Shown piece by piece: positions 43,606-51,766 of a stretch of 64,000 bases of DNA. The position numbers were made by a program, and so were the translations under genes. Under the pieces are notes generated by a model that saw nothing but the letters and a program-made list of their open reading frames with translations, had not been told where the DNA came from and made no database searches. This DNA comes from Microbacterium sp. (GTDB lineage: Bacteria; Actinomycetota; Actinomycetes; Actinomycetales; Microbacteriaceae), in assembly GCF_026393345.1 (NCBI RefSeq), contig NZ_JAPLAI010000056.1:1-64000 (forward strand), read 5' to 3'. Positions within the stretch are counted from its first letter, which is position 1. Each line of letters opens with the position of its first letter.

Positions 43606-44439
43606 ATGCCCGAACCCCTCGGCCCCCTCTGCGTGGTGGGCAGCATCAACATCGACGTGACCGCATCCGTCGCCCGGCTTCCCGGAGCGGGGGAGACGGT
43701 GCTCGGTGGCGCGCTCCGACGGGATGCGGGCGGCAAGGGCGCGAATCAGGCTGTCGCGGCGGCACGGCTCGGCGGACGGGTGCGCATGATCGGCGCGGTC
43801 GGCGATGACGACGACGGACGCGCGATGCTGCAGAACCTGCAGGACGCCGGCGTCGACGCCGCGGAGGTCTGGCTCGGCGAGAACCCCACCGGCACCGCGT
43901 TGATCACGGTCGACGAGACCGGCGAGAACCAGATCGTCGTCTGCCCGGGCGCGAACGACGACGTCACGGTGGATGGGGTCGCCTTCGCCGCGGACGAGGC
44001 CGTGCTCGCGCAGCTGGAGATCCCGGATGCGACCGTGGCGGCGCTCGCGACGGTGCCCGGGTACCTCGCGGTCAATGCCGCACCCGCCCGCCCGCTTCCG
44101 CCCGAGGTCGTCGCGCGCGCAGACCTGATCATCGTCAACGAGACCGAGTACGCCCAGTTACCCGAACTCGCGAGTGCCCGCCGGGTTGCCGTGACCTACG
44201 GGGCGGCGGGCGCTGCCCTGTTCGAGCAGGGACGCGAGGTGGCGCGGGCGGCGGCACCGCGCGTGCACGCGGTGAGCGCGGTCGGCGCAGGAGACGCGTT
44301 CTGTGCCGCGCTCACGCTCGCCCTCCACGCCGGTTGGGATGCGGAGCGGGCGCTCCGCGCGGCGTGTGCCGTCGGTGCGGATGCCGTCACGCGCCTCGGC
44401 GCGCAGCCACCGCTCCGCCCTCTCGACCAGTACGCCTGA
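43606..44439 (+). CDS. rbsK: Ribokinase (PfkB family)
   Basis: A 277-residue sugar kinase that phosphorylates ribose at O5. The N-terminal signature is VVGSINIDVTASVARLPGAGETVLGG, followed by GGKGANQAVAAARLGG; the C-terminal catalytic motif is VSAVGAGDAFCAALTLAL with the active Asp. It is slightly short against the usual 300 residues but has all motifs. Flanked on both sides by nucleoside hydrolases, it completes a nucleoside-to-ribose-5-phosphate route. The family A repeat lies two bases after its stop. Confidence 0.9.
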   Translation: MPEPLGPLCVVGSINIDVTASVARLPGAGETVLGGALRRDAGGKGANQAVAAARLGGRVRMIGAVGDDDDGRAMLQNLQDAGVDAAEVWLGENPTGTALITVDETGENQIVVCPGANDDVTVDGVAFAADEAVLAQLEIPDATVAALATVPGYLAVNAAPARPLPPEVVARADLIIVNETEYAQLPELASARRVAVTYGAAGAALFEQGREVARAAAPRVHAVSAVGAGDAFCAALTLALHAGWDAERALRAACAVGADAVTRLGAQPPLRPLDQYA

Positions 44440-44441
44440 GC

Positions 44442-44519
44442 TGCGCATAACTCAGGCAATTCTGCGTGCACTGCGTCCGGTGAGACGGTGTGCGACGGTT
44501 CTGCCTGAATTATGCGCAC
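44442..44519. repeat. Family A intergenic palindrome, copy 3
   Basis: Arms TGCGCATAACTCAGGCA and TGCCTGAATTATGCGCA match in 16 of 17 positions. The loop is about 45 bases. It occupies nearly the whole gap between the convergent ribokinase and nucleoside-hydrolase genes, so it could serve as a two-way transcription stop, though T tracts are missing. Confidence 0.75.
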
Positions 44520-44528
44520 CCGTTCGGG

Positions 44529-45473
44529 TCAGACGGGGTCGCCGATGCGCTCGAGCGCGTCCACCACGAGCCCCCAGAAACGGTCGGTGTCGACCCCGGT
44601 GGCGGCGAAGGTGCGGCAGTCCGCCGGTGCGGGGCCGCGGCGGTCTGCGAGCGTCATCCCCAGCGTGTGGGTGCCGGTGAGCTCCACGGTGAGCGGCACC
44701 CGCTCCGCGGGCACGATCGCCGCGTCGATCACGCGGGCGACGGCCACCGGATCGTGGACGGGCGGATGCGGGAAGCCCTGCGTTTCGAGATAGCTACGGC
44801 CGAAGAAGTCGAGCAATTCCACGACGAACCGGGCGGGCGCGGTCCCCACGGCCGCGATCCGTTCGACCACGTCCGGGGTGGCGAGCGCCTGGTGCGTGGC
44901 GTCGAGCCCCACCATGACGACGGTCCATCCGGCGGTGAACACGATGTGCGCGGACTCCGGGTCGATGAGGATGTTGAACTCGGCCGCCGCGGTCCAGTTG
45001 CCGCCGGCGGTCCCCCCGCCCATCAGCACGACCTCGTGCACCCGGTCGACGATGTCGGGGGCGAGACGGACCGCGAGCGCGAGGTTCGTCAGCGCTCCGG
45101 TTGCGACGAGGGTGATTTCGCCGGGGGCGTGGGAGCGGGCCGTGTCGATGATGACGTCCACGCCGTGCCGCGGGTCTGCGATCAGGCGCGGTGCCGGGAG
45201 CACGGGACCGTCGAGCCCGGACTCGCCGTGGGTCTCGACGGCCGTCTCCGGCGTGCGCACGAGCGGCCGGTCGCAGCCCGCCGCGATCGGCACATCCCTG
45301 AGCCCTGCGACGGTCGCGACGGCCAGCGCGTTGCGGGTGACCTTCTCGAGGGTCTGGTTGCCGGCGACGGTCGTCACCGCGACCAGATCGATATCGGGGT
45401 TGCCTGCGGCGAGGAAGAGCGCGATGGCATCGTCGTGGCCGGGGTCGCAGTCGAGGAGGATGGTGGTGGGCAC
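44529..45473 (-). CDS. Nucleoside hydrolase, second paralogue
   Basis: A 314-residue hydrolase of the same family as the gene at 42528. The Ca-site is ILLDCDPGHDDAIAL; LVATGALTNLALAVRL and VVLMGGGTAGGNWTAAAEFNILIDPESA match the family. The starting motif DPGHDD versus DTGVDD shows the two are distinct paralogues. The GTG at 45473 lies six bases after TAAACT and has no good ribosome site. The cyclodeaminase-like gene lies 37 bases upstream on the same strand. Confidence 0.92.
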   Translation of the reverse strand: MPTTILLDCDPGHDDAIALFLAAGNPDIDLVAVTTVAGNQTLEKVTRNALAVATVAGLRDVPIAAGCDRPLVRTPETAVETHGESGLDGPVLPAPRLIADPRHGVDVIIDTARSHAPGEITLVATGALTNLALAVRLAPDIVDRVHEVVLMGGGTAGGNWTAAAEFNILIDPESAHIVFTAGWTVVMVGLDATHQALATPDVVERIAAVGTAPARFVVELLDFFGRSYLETQGFPHPPVHDPVAVARVIDAAIVPAERVPLTVELTGTHTLGMTLADRRGPAPADCRTFAATGVDTDRFWGLVVDALERIGDPV

Positions 45474-45479
45474 CTCGGA

Positions 45480-45485
45480 AGTTTA
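45480..45485 (-). promoter_or_regulatory. -10-like TAAACT (minus strand), leaderless start
   Basis: On the minus strand TAAACT, six bases, then GTG at 45473. Confidence 0.45.
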
Positions 45486-45510
45486 CGGACCGTCCGACGC
45501 TCCGTCGGGG

Positions 45511-46119
45511 TCAGCCTTCGCGCACGCGCTCCGCATGGTCTGCGGCGCTGCGGCGCGCGGCGGACATCCGGTCTGCGGCGTCGAAAAGGTCCGGCGATGC
45601 CGTGGCGCCGTGCCGCTCGATGAGGGCCAGGTCGCCGCGCAGGTTGATGAGAGCTCCGCCGAGGCCTGCGGCGAGCGACTCCGCGGCCACTCCGAGGTCG
45701 GCCTCGACCGCCGCGACGGTCCGCTCCGCCGTCTCGTCGAGCAGTGTCACGAGCGCGATCCCGGTGTCGCCGAGACGGACGGACGTGCGGGCGGCGGCGT
45801 CCCCGGCGTCTCGGGCGGCCTCATCGCGGTGGGGGTCGTCGCGGGGACGCGCGAGGGCGGCTCCGAGGTTCGCGGATGCGGTGGCATCCGCCTGCTCATC
45901 CTCCAGCGCTGCAGCACGCAACGCGCTCGCGCGCGAGAGCAGCGCGTCGTCGGCGTCGCTGTATCGGAGCACCATCTCCAGCAGCGCTGCGCCGGTGGCG
46001 AGCAAGACGCCCGCCGCCGATCCCCCACCCGGTGCGCCGTCCTTCTGCGCGAGCCGGTCGAGCCAGTCGCGCAGCGGGGCGGCCACCGAGGCTCGTTCTT
46101 CCGCATCCATGCCGTCCAT
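45511..46119 (-). CDS. Cyclodeaminase/cyclohydrolase (FTCD_C-like) protein
   Basis: A 202-residue helical protein of the formiminotransferase-cyclodeaminase C-terminal family, including FchA methenyl-THF cyclohydrolases. The start LRDWLDRLAQKDGAPGGGSAAGVLLATGAALLEMV contains the diagnostic PGGGSAAG. The family acts on formimino- or methenyl-THF; whether this short form is catalytic is unknown. It sits before a nucleoside hydrolase, 10 kb from the THF island. A role in C1 folate use is possible but unproven. Confidence 0.8.
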   Translation of the reverse strand: MDGMDAEERASVAAPLRDWLDRLAQKDGAPGGGSAAGVLLATGAALLEMVLRYSDADDALLSRASALRAAALEDEQADATASANLGAALARPRDDPHRDEAARDAGDAAARTSVRLGDTGIALVTLLDETAERTVAAVEADLGVAAESLAAGLGGALINLRGDLALIERHGATASPDLFDAADRMSAARRSAADHAERVREG

Positions 46120-46235
46120 TCACCCGAGCGCTGACGGGTCTGTCAACCCGCGCCGCGGAGGCCGTGCGGCGCGGTAGGGCGCACCGGCCCCACGTAGGAT
46201 GGGCCGAACGCGCGCCGCGCGTCGAGGAGGATGCC

Positions 46236-46793
46236 GTGGCCACGGACCGGAAGACCTGGGTGCTCGTCGACGGCGAGAACATCGACGCGACCCTTGGCAG
46301 CTCGATCCTCGGTCGGCGACCGCAGCCGGACGAGCGGCCCCGGTGGGACCGCATCCTCACGTTCTTCGCCGACGCCTGGAACCAGGACGTGCAGGGGCTG
46401 TTCTTCCTCAACGCCTCGACGAACCTGCCCATGCCGTTCGTGCAGGCCCTGCTGGCGATCGGCTTCCGGCCCGTGCCGGTGTCGGGGGATGCGGACGAGA
46501 AGGTCGTCGACATCGCGATCCAGCGCACGCTCCAGGCGCTGACGGCGTACCAGGACGACGTCGTGCTGGTCAGTCACGATGGCGATTTCGTCGATGACAT
46601 CGGCGCGCTCGCCGACGGGTCGCGGCGGCTCGGCGTGCTCGCGTTCGAGGAGTTCCGCAACGCCGCGTTCGCACAGATCCCCGGGGTGCGCTTCTTCGAC
46701 CTCGAGTTCGACGCGGGTGCGTTCGATGCGCGGTTGCCACGCGTGCGCATCATCCCGATCGACGAGTTCGACCCGCTGCAGTTCCTGCGCTGA
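46236..46793 (+). CDS. NYN-domain (DUF88/LabA-like) protein
   Basis: A 185-residue PIN-like putative nuclease. It opens with WVLVDGENIDATLGSSI (first acidic motif) and has VVDIAIQRTLQAL and VLVSHDGDFVDDIGALADGSRRLGVLAF (further acid residues), matching the NYN family of RNA-processing or DNA-acting enzymes. The GTG at 46236 is preceded by GAGGAGG. It is cytosolic and stands between unrelated genes. The downstream gap (46794-46977) contains hairpins before mntP. Confidence 0.8.
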   Translation: MATDRKTWVLVDGENIDATLGSSILGRRPQPDERPRWDRILTFFADAWNQDVQGLFFLNASTNLPMPFVQALLAIGFRPVPVSGDADEKVVDIAIQRTLQALTAYQDDVVLVSHDGDFVDDIGALADGSRRLGVLAFEEFRNAAFAQIPGVRFFDLEFDAGAFDARLPRVRIIPIDEFDPLQFLR

Positions 46794-46977
46794 CCGCGCC
46801 GGGCGGCCTCTTCGGCGGCCCGAAATACGGAAAATCGGCGTCTGGAGTTGGCGAGACGCCGCCGGAACCGGGATGCTGGAAGCGCTCCCGTGTGCCGTCG
46901 TCGCACCGGTGAGCCGCGCCCGCCACGCGCCAACGGTCCGCCGCGTGGGCCACTCCTCTCCCCTTCTGGATTCTGTC
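46794..46977 (+). promoter_or_regulatory. Structured leader region upstream of mntP
   Basis: A perfect eight-base stem CGGCGTCT/AGACGCCG (46836-46843 with 46854-46861) is followed by CGGGA/TCCCG (46869-46873 with 46886-46890). It could form part of a regulatory leader, or the end of the NYN transcript. I do not see the GGGGAGUAG core of the manganese (yybP-ykoY) riboswitch that often precedes mntP. Confidence 0.3.
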
Positions 46978-47544
46978 GTGCCGTTCCTGACCCTGTTCCT
47001 GCTTGCCATCGGTGTGTCCGCCGACGCCTTCGCCGTCGCCCTCGGGCGCGGCCTCTCCCTCCGGAGCGGGGTGGTGCGCAACGGCCTCATCCTGGCCCTG
47101 GCGTTCGGCGTCGCCCAGGCCGTCATGCCCCTCCTCGGCTGGCTACTGGGTACCGCGTTCGCCGAGGTCATCGCCCCGTTCGACCACTGGATCGCCTTCG
47201 CCCTGCTCTTCCTCGTCGGCGCCAAGATGCTGTGGGAGGCGCTCACTCCCGACGGCGACGACGCCCCCGATAGCGAGGACCGGTTCACGGTCCGCGAGAT
47301 CCTGGTGCTCGCCCTCGCGACGAGCATCGACGCGCTCGTCGTCGGGGTCAGCCTCACCTTCTGGGACGTGTCGATCTGGGTCGCGATCGCGGTGATCGGT
47401 CTCGTCACGGTCGTGTTCTCCCTCGCGGCGGTGCTGCTCGGCCACCGCATCGGCACCCGCTTCCGCCGACCGGCGGAGATCGTGGGCGGCATCGTGCTGA
47501 TCGGGATCGGCGTCAGCATCCTGGTGAAGCACCTCACCGCCTGA
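46978..47544 (+). CDS. mntP: Manganese efflux pump
   Basis: A 188-residue six-helix membrane protein of the MntP (DUF204) family that exports Mn(II). The two internal repeats show LFLLAIGVSADAFAVALGRGL and LVLALATSIDALVVGVSLTF, with the metal-binding Asp in each. The start is a GTG at 46978, just before the first helix; no strong ribosome site is visible. The acidic loop EALTPDGDDAPDSEDRF lies between helices 3 and 4. The alpha/beta hydrolase gene follows after 25 bases on the same strand with its own promoter. Confidence 0.92.
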   Translation: MPFLTLFLLAIGVSADAFAVALGRGLSLRSGVVRNGLILALAFGVAQAVMPLLGWLLGTAFAEVIAPFDHWIAFALLFLVGAKMLWEALTPDGDDAPDSEDRFTVREILVLALATSIDALVVGVSLTFWDVSIWVAIAVIGLVTVVFSLAAVLLGHRIGTRFRRPAEIVGGIVLIGIGVSILVKHLTA

Positions 47545-47557
47545 CCGGAGCCCGGCG

Positions 47558-47563
47558 TACCGT
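47558..47563 (+). promoter_or_regulatory. -10-like TACCGT, leaderless start
   Basis: TACCGT, six bases (which also include GGAGGG), then ATG at 47570. Confidence 0.35.
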
Positions 47564-47569
47564 GGAGGG

Positions 47570-48820
47570 ATGCCGTCCACCGTGCGCCGCCTGCAGGATC
47601 TGACCATCGAAGACCACCTCATCGAGGTGCCGCTCGTCTGGGGGGACGCCTCCGACGCCCGCACCATCGACGTGCACGCCGCCGTCGTGTCGCGGGAGGG
47701 CGGCGAGGACCTGCCGTTCCTCACCTTCCTCCAGGGCGGTCCCGGCAACGAGGCGCCCACCCCGTTCCACCAGCCCACGGCGCCGGGATGGCTGGATGCG
47801 GCGCTCGCCCACTACCGCGTCGTGCTGCTCGACCAGCGCGGCACGGGAAAGTCGACTCCGGTATCCGACAGCATCCTCGACCGGATGCCGGCCGTCGAGG
47901 TTGCCGAATACCTCACGCACCTGCGGGCGGACAGCATCGTGCGCGACGCCGAGGCGATGCGCGAGCACCTGGGGGCCGAGACCTGGAGCACGCTCGGGCA
48001 GTCGTTCGGCGGGTTCACGACCCTCGCCTACCTGACCACGGACGCCGCGTCCCTCGACGACGTCTACATCACCGGCGGTCTCAGCGCGGTCGGTCGTCAC
48101 CCGGACGATGTCTACGCGCTCTGCTACGACAAGATGCGCGTCATGACGGAGCGGTACTACCGCCGGTTCCCGGAGCACCGTGATGCCATGCGGCGGCTCG
48201 TCGACCTGGCGGATGCGGGCAGGATCGTGCTGCCGAGTGGCGAGGTCGTATCGCGGTCTCGGATGCGGTCCGTCGGGTCGCTCCTCGGTGGCGACAATGG
48301 CTGGCAGACGCTGTGGTCGATCCTCGATGCCGATCCGAGCACGAACGCGTTCCGTTATGACCTCGCCGGTGCCATGCCGTTCGGCGGCCGCAACCCGCTG
48401 TACTACGTGTTCCACGAGTCGAGCTACGCCGACGGCTTCGCGACGAACTGGTCGGCAGAGCGCACCGAGCCCGACGACTTCCGCGAGGACGTGACCCTGT
48501 TCACCGGCGAGCACGTGCGCCGCGAATGGTCGGAGACCGTCCCCGCCTTCCAGCCGTGGGCTGAGGTCACCGACCTGCTCGCCGTGCAGGACTGGCCGTC
48601 GCTCTACAGCGCCGATCGCATCCGTGAGGCCGATCCGACAGGTGCCGCCGCCGTGTACGTCAACGACGTCTACGTGCCGCTGGAGTTCTCGCTCGAGACC
48701 GCTGCGCTCATGCCCGGGGTGCAGACGTGGGTCACCAGCGAGCACGAGCACTCGGGCCTCCGGACGGGCGACGTGCTGCCGCGCCTCATCGACCTGGCAC
48801 AGCACCGCCGGGTGCGCTGA
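47570..48820 (+). CDS. Proline iminopeptidase-type alpha/beta hydrolase (S33)
   Basis: A 416-residue cytosolic peptidase. FLQGGPGNEAP is the oxyanion strand with the HGGPG-like motif, VVLLDQRGTGKSTP and LGQSFGGF (nucleophile Ser) follow, and a catalytic Asp/His pair is expected near VYVNDVYVPLEFS and SEHEHSGLRTG. The length and the helical cap fit the S33 prolyl iminopeptidase group, which removes N-terminal proline from peptides. Other alpha/beta hydrolases are possible. Confidence 0.87.
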   Translation: MPSTVRRLQDLTIEDHLIEVPLVWGDASDARTIDVHAAVVSREGGEDLPFLTFLQGGPGNEAPTPFHQPTAPGWLDAALAHYRVVLLDQRGTGKSTPVSDSILDRMPAVEVAEYLTHLRADSIVRDAEAMREHLGAETWSTLGQSFGGFTTLAYLTTDAASLDDVYITGGLSAVGRHPDDVYALCYDKMRVMTERYYRRFPEHRDAMRRLVDLADAGRIVLPSGEVVSRSRMRSVGSLLGGDNGWQTLWSILDADPSTNAFRYDLAGAMPFGGRNPLYYVFHESSYADGFATNWSAERTEPDDFREDVTLFTGEHVRREWSETVPAFQPWAEVTDLLAVQDWPSLYSADRIREADPTGAAAVYVNDVYVPLEFSLETAALMPGVQTWVTSEHEHSGLRTGDVLPRLIDLAQHRRVR

Positions 48821-48849
48821 CCGGCCTTGAGGCCGGCGCTTCGCAGGCC

Positions 48850-48855
48850 TACCCT
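48850..48855 (+). promoter_or_regulatory. -10-like TACCCT, leaderless start
   Basis: TACCCT, six bases, then ATG at 48862. Confidence 0.4.
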
Positions 48856-48861
48856 GTCCGC

Positions 48862-49176
48862 ATGTGCCGCAACATCGTGCCGCTCCACAACTTCGACCCC
48901 GCCGCGACCGACGCGGAATGCCACGACGCCGCCGTCCAGTTCGTGCGGAAGATCTCCGGCATGAACAAACCGTCGCGGGCCAACCAGCAGGTGTTCGACC
49001 GCGCGGTCGCCGAGATCGAGCAGGCGACCCGGCACCTCATCGACGACCTCGTCACGACCGCACCGCCGAAGATCCGCGAGGCAGAGGCGGCGAAGCGTCA
49101 GGCCCGCTCGGCCGACCGCTACGAGGCGATCCGCATCTACCAGCAGCAGAAGCGCGCGGTCCGCACCGCCTCCTGA
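48862..49176 (+). CDS. DUF2277-family protein
   Basis: A 104-residue helical protein beginning MCRNIVPLHNFDP, the hallmark of DUF2277, whose Cys-2 and Arg-3 are conserved. The rest is basic helix (EAEAAKRQARSADRYEAIRIYQQQKRAV), which suggests binding to nucleic acid, but the function is unknown. It ends 13 bases from the stop of the convergent glucosidase gene. It is a likely leaderless transcript. Confidence 0.85.
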   Translation: MCRNIVPLHNFDPAATDAECHDAAVQFVRKISGMNKPSRANQQVFDRAVAEIEQATRHLIDDLVTTAPPKIREAEAAKRQARSADRYEAIRIYQQQKRAVRTAS

Positions 49177-49189
49177 CTCCGACGTCAGC

Positions 49190-50866
49190 TCAGCGCGCGC
49201 GCACCCACACCGTCGTCGCCCCCGGCAGCTCGCCGTCCGGCAGCGGGCCGCTTGCGAGGAGGACCTCGCCTGCGGGAAGCGGGACCGGGGCGTCACCGAA
49301 GTTCGTGACGGTGCGCCACCCTCCGGGCCGGGTGAACGACAGCACGGATGCCGGTGCGTCATCCCACGCGAGTTCCTCGGCCGTCTGCAGCTCGCGGCGC
49401 AGCCGGAGCGCCTCGCGGTAGAGGGTGAGTGTCGACGCGGGGTCGTCTTCCTCCGCCTCGACGGAGAGATCCGCGAACCAGGCAGGCTGCGGCAGGTGCG
49501 CGCCGTCGTCACCGAAGCCGAACGAGGAGCCGGTCCGGGTCCACGGCAGAGGCACGCGGCATCCGTCGCGCCCGAGGCCGTCGAAGCTCCACTCCGGCTG
49601 TCCGACCGACCGGAGGTAGGCGGGGTCCTGCCGCGCCTCCGCTGGCAGGTCGCCCACTTCGAAGAGCCCGAGTTCCTCACCCTGATAGAGGTACGCCGAC
49701 CCGGGTAGCGCCAGGAGGAACAGGGTGGCGGCTCGGGCTCGACGGAGTCCCAGGTCGAGGTCCACGGCGTCGGCGGGGGCGCCGGCGAGGATCCATTCGG
49801 TTCCCTGTTTCACCTCGGTGCGCCCGTGGAGCGGCGGGAGGCCATATCGGGTGGCGTGCCGCACGGAGTCGTGGTTCGACAGCACCCACGTCGATGACGA
49901 TCCCGACACGGCCGACTGCGCGAGGTTGTCGGTGACGACGGCGCGGAACTGCGCGGCGTCGAAGTCGGCCGTCAGCAGGTCGAAGTTGAACGCCTGGCCG
50001 AGGCTCGTCGGTGCGGCGTAGCGGGCGCGGCGTTCGGGAGTGGCGACCCACGCCTCGGCGACGGCCGTCCGCGGCGGGTCGTAGGAGTCGAACACCGTCC
50101 GCCACTCGGCGTAGACGTCGTGCACCTCGTCGCGGTCGTACAGCGGATGCGTCCCGGATGCGGCATCCATGGCCTCGAGCTCCGCTTGGGTGGGCAGCGG
50201 GTCGGGCAGGTCTTTGACGAGCATGTGCGCCACGTCGATGCGGAACCCGTCGACGCCCCGGTCGGACCAGAAGCGCAGGGTGCGGAGGAAATCGTCGCGC
50301 ACCTCCCGGCTGTCCCAGTTGAAGTCGGGCTGCTCCGGCGCGAACGAGTGCAGGTACCACTGCCCGTCCTCGACGCGCTCCCAGGCCGGCCCGCCGAAGA
50401 CCGAGGTCCAGTCGGCGGGCGGCAGCTCACCGTGCTCCCCGCGCCCGTCGCGGAAGATGTACCGCTCCCGAGCGGCGCTCCCGCGGCCGGCTGCGAGCGC
50501 CTCCTGGAACCACGGATGCTGATCGGAGGAGTGGTTCGGCACGATGTCGACGATGACGCGGATGCCGGCGCCGTGAAGCGCGGTGATCATCTCGTCGAAC
50601 TCGGCGAGGGTGCCGATGCGCGGGTCGACGTTCCGGTAGTCGGCGACGTCGTACCCACCGTCCGCGAGCGCTGAGGGGTAGAACGGGCTCAGCCACACCG
50701 CATCCACCCCGAGGTGCCGCAGGTACGGCACGCGTGAGGTGATGCCGCGGAGGTCGCCGATGCCGTCGGCGTTGGCATCCGCAAACGACCGGGGGTAGAT
50801 CTGGTAGACGGTGGCCTGACGCCACCAGGTGGACGAGGGGGCGAGAACGGATTCGGTCGTCAACAA
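49190..50866 (-). CDS. Alpha-glucosidase (GH13)
   Basis: A 558-residue glycoside hydrolase family 13 enzyme. The four GH13 regions are clear: I VDIVPNHSSDQHPWF, II DGFRIDVAHML (nucleophile Asp), III TAVAEAWVAT (acid/base Glu) and IV VLSNHDSVRH. The C-terminal beta domain is short. It is cytosolic, as expected for hydrolysis of imported oligosaccharides to glucose. The TTG start at 50866 is unusual and touches the stop of the permease gene; a further TTG at 50863 is possible. It is the last gene of the importer operon. Confidence 0.93.
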   Translation of the reverse strand: MLTTESVLAPSSTWWRQATVYQIYPRSFADANADGIGDLRGITSRVPYLRHLGVDAVWLSPFYPSALADGGYDVADYRNVDPRIGTLAEFDEMITALHGAGIRVIVDIVPNHSSDQHPWFQEALAAGRGSAARERYIFRDGRGEHGELPPADWTSVFGGPAWERVEDGQWYLHSFAPEQPDFNWDSREVRDDFLRTLRFWSDRGVDGFRIDVAHMLVKDLPDPLPTQAELEAMDAASGTHPLYDRDEVHDVYAEWRTVFDSYDPPRTAVAEAWVATPERRARYAAPTSLGQAFNFDLLTADFDAAQFRAVVTDNLAQSAVSGSSSTWVLSNHDSVRHATRYGLPPLHGRTEVKQGTEWILAGAPADAVDLDLGLRRARAATLFLLALPGSAYLYQGEELGLFEVGDLPAEARQDPAYLRSVGQPEWSFDGLGRDGCRVPLPWTRTGSSFGFGDDGAHLPQPAWFADLSVEAEEDDPASTLTLYREALRLRRELQTAEELAWDDAPASVLSFTRPGGWRTVTNFGDAPVPLPAGEVLLASGPLPDGELPGATTVWVRAR

Positions 50867-51766
50867 TCAGCCTTTCAGGGCACCCTGGGTCACGCCCTCC
50901 ATCACCCATCGCTGGGTGAAGAGGTACGCGATGATGGCCGGCGCCATCGCCATGAGATACGAGGCGAAGGCGACGTTGTATTCGCTGCTGAACTGCGTCT
51001 GGAAGAGGTTCTGACGCACCGGCAGGGTCTGCAGGTTCGCGTCGGAGATGATCAGTGACGGCATCATGAAGTCGTTCCAGGCATAGAGGAACGCAAAGAT
51101 GCCGACCGTGGCGCTCATCGGCGCGAGCAGCGGGAAGATGAGCCGCCAGAACACCTGCCAGGTGGAGGCGCCGTCGATGCGTGCGCTCTCCTCCAGCTCG
51201 ATCGGGATGGAGCGGAGGAACGCTGTGAACAGCAGGATGCTGAAGCTCAGCTGGAACATGGTCGCCAGGAGAATCACGCCCAGCGGGTTGTCGAGCCCGA
51301 CGCGTCCGGTGAGCTGGATCTGTGGCAGGGCGACGACCGGGAACGGGATGAACATCGCCGCGAGCAGGTAGAAGAACGACCAGCGGAAGAAGCGACGGTC
51401 CCAGTTGCGCACGATCGCGAACGAGGCGAGGGCGGCGAGCAGGATCGTGAAGATCACCGTTCCCGCCGTCACGATGAACGACATCGCGAACCCGACCGGG
51501 AACTTCGTGAGCTGCCAGGCATCGATGAACCCCTGGATGCTGAACGGCATCGGCAGGGCGAAGGCATTGCCGTCGACGGATTGCCCCGCGGTCTTCAGCG
51601 ACATCGAGATCGTGACGTACAACGGCAGCAGGATGGTCACCGCGCACAGGAACAGGATGATCGTCGTCGACCAGTTCACGCGCTCGACGGTGCCCCTGCT
51701 CCGCTTGCCGGAGCGCGGAACGACGATGGCCCGGGTGCTGTCCGAGGTAGCGGTCTGCGTTGTCAT
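50867..51766 (-). CDS. Sugar ABC transporter permease (MalG-like)
   Basis: A 299-residue permease of the CUT1 family with six helices. The EAA loop IPIELEESARIDGASTWQVFWRLIFPLLAP, which docks the ATPase, is typical for MalG-type subunits, and the C-terminus ends RWVMEGVTQGALKG. The ATG shares a base with the stop of the MalF-like gene. No ATPase gene is in the operon, so a shared MsiK-type ATPase is assumed, as usual in actinobacteria. Confidence 0.93.
   Translation of the reverse strand: MTTQTATSDSTRAIVVPRSGKRSRGTVERVNWSTTIILFLCAVTILLPLYVTISMSLKTAGQSVDGNAFALPMPFSIQGFIDAWQLTKFPVGFAMSFIVTAGTVIFTILLAALASFAIVRNWDRRFFRWSFFYLLAAMFIPFPVVALPQIQLTGRVGLDNPLGVILLATMFQLSFSILLFTAFLRSIPIELEESARIDGASTWQVFWRLIFPLLAPMSATVGIFAFLYAWNDFMMPSLIISDANLQTLPVRQNLFQTQFSSEYNVAFASYLMAMAPAIIAYLFTQRWVMEGVTQGALKG

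Noticed and set aside
46794..46977. Manganese (yybP-ykoY) riboswitch before mntP
   Set aside because: The position is right and hairpins exist, but the GGGGAGUAG core is missing, so I report only a structured region.
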